Shown: piece by piece, positions 14,034 to 14,383 of the stretch | How positions within the stretch are numbered: position 1 is the first letter of the stretch | Layout of the letters: every line of letters starts with the position of its first letter | Assembly (NCBI GenBank): GCA_964550915.1 | Contig: CAZKBY010000051.1 | Coordinates: forward strand, 1 to 14,383 | Origin: JARYMI01 sp964550915 | GTDB taxonomy: Bacteria > Acidobacteriota > Aminicenantia > Aminicenantales > UBA8522 | Reading direction: 5' to 3' | DNA: 14,383 bases | Program-made: the position numbers and the translations under genes | Notes under the pieces: model-generated | Databases searched by the model: none | Seen by the model: only the letters and a program-made list of their open reading frames with translations | Told to the model about the DNA's origin: nothing

Positions 14034-14048
14034 GATTTCCGCTGTCAA
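14020..14048 (-). promoter_or_regulatory. Near-consensus sigma70 promoter of the secreted CBM9-like gene
   Basis: Minus-strand TTGACA (14048-14043, perfect -35) and TATATT (14025-14020, five of six) are separated by 17 bases. The transcript would start near 14013, leaving a leader of about 65 bases before the ATG at 13947. Confidence 0.7.
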
Positions 14049-14197
14049 TAACTCAAAGTTCAGTTCAGGCTTTTGACATTTTCTTCCTCAGATTCAAGGC
14101 TTAGGGCGGCAGCCCAAAAAGAAGGCCTGGTAATAGCTTGATGGAAAAGGCTTGTTCTTGGAGGCCCTGATCTAAAACGAGAAAAAAGCAACGAGAA

Positions 14198-14283
14198 TGC
14201 CGAGGGCCGGACTCGAACCGGCACGGAACTTTCGTTCCGAGGGATTTTAAGTCCCTTGCGTCTACCCGTTCCGCCACCCCGGC
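14198..14283 (-). tRNA. tRNA-Leu (TAA)
   Basis: An 86-nt class II tRNA on the minus strand. Acceptor GCCGGGG pairs with CCTCGGC (one G-U pair), discriminator A. Anticodon stem AGGGA/TCCCT has loop CTTAAAA, anticodon TAA. The long variable arm GGAAC-GAAA-GTTCC is diagnostic for Leu/Ser/Tyr-type tRNAs, and the T-arm is GCCGG-TTCGAGT-CCGGC. The 3' CCA is not encoded (TTC follows the discriminator), unlike the tRNA-Glu in this window. Confidence 0.97.
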
Positions 14284-14325
14284 TTTACTAAAAGCACAAA
14301 GACTTCGATTTCATTATTTATTTAA

Positions 14326-14354
14326 AATATAGATGATTTTTCTCTTTTTTTCAA
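14326..14354 (-). promoter_or_regulatory. Sigma70-type promoter of tRNA-Leu
   Basis: Minus-strand TTGAAA (14354-14349) and TATATT (14331-14326) with a 17-base spacer in an AT-rich stretch. Transcription would begin about 36 bases before the tRNA 5' end. Confidence 0.6.
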
Positions 14355-14383
14355 TGCTCCGTTCTTATCCTGATGAAGACCCG

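Noticed and set aside
14161..14197. Terminator after tRNA-Leu
   Set aside because: There is a T-run and a CTCGTT direct repeat on the minus strand, but no hairpin ahead of the T-run.
1..14383. CRISPR array, prophage, or restriction/defence island
   Set aside because: No regularly spaced repeats, no phage structural or integrase genes, and no recognisable nuclease or methylase defence genes beyond the truncated small-molecule-type methyltransferase.

Overview
The window looks like a piece of bacterial chromosome with moderate-to-high GC by eye. It is dominated by minus-strand housekeeping and cell-envelope genes, with a worn, repeat-rich first quarter. Two tRNA genes, Shine-Dalgarno-led ORFs, sigma70-like promoters, a GT9 (ADP-heptose:LPS heptosyltransferase-type) domain and a secreted CBM9/DOMON-like protein suggest a Gram-negative-type envelope. 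The protein styles and a Ser/Thr-kinase remnant remind me of Candidatus Aminicenantes or other Acidobacteriota-like lineages. That placement is an impression only; no search was run.

Region 1 (1-2150) is a decay zone. It holds a frameshifted, 3'-truncated ISL3 transposase, a two-gene overlapping pair (DUF5674 protein plus a conserved 111-aa protein), a glycine-rich-loop scrap of a Ser/Thr protein kinase, and tRNA-Glu(CTC).

Region 2 (2000-3900) contains a stand-alone ATP-pyrophosphatase subunit of GMP synthase, bracketed by two copies of a short inverted-repeat element that share a 33-bp core. Beyond it is a promoter-led but frameshifted signal-peptide-like ORF.

Region 3 (3900-7138) has a DAK2-DegV protein that unites the fatty-acid kinase (FakA-like) and fatty-acid-binding (FakB-like) modules. 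Next come an AT-rich divergent promoter region, a methyltransferase cut off after its SAM-binding core, a small unknown gene with a possible coupled leader ORF, and a GNAT acetyltransferase with a clear promoter.

Region 4 (7140-13074) is a surface-glycan locus. A minus-strand pair encodes an 865-aa GT4-GT9 glycosyltransferase fusion followed by an APC/LAT-type amino-acid permease. It is divergent from a plus-strand pair encoding a coiled-coil protein and an ALG11-like GT4 with a 4-nt overlap.

Region 5 (13093-14383) holds a secreted CBM9/DOMON-like protein with a near-consensus promoter and a 20-bp-spaced direct repeat, then tRNA-Leu(TAA) with its own promoter.

I found no CRISPR array, phage module or unmistakably new defence system. 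The most interesting items are the paired inverted-repeat elements around guaA, the DAK2-DegV and GT4-GT9 fusions, and the overlapping DUF5674 pair.
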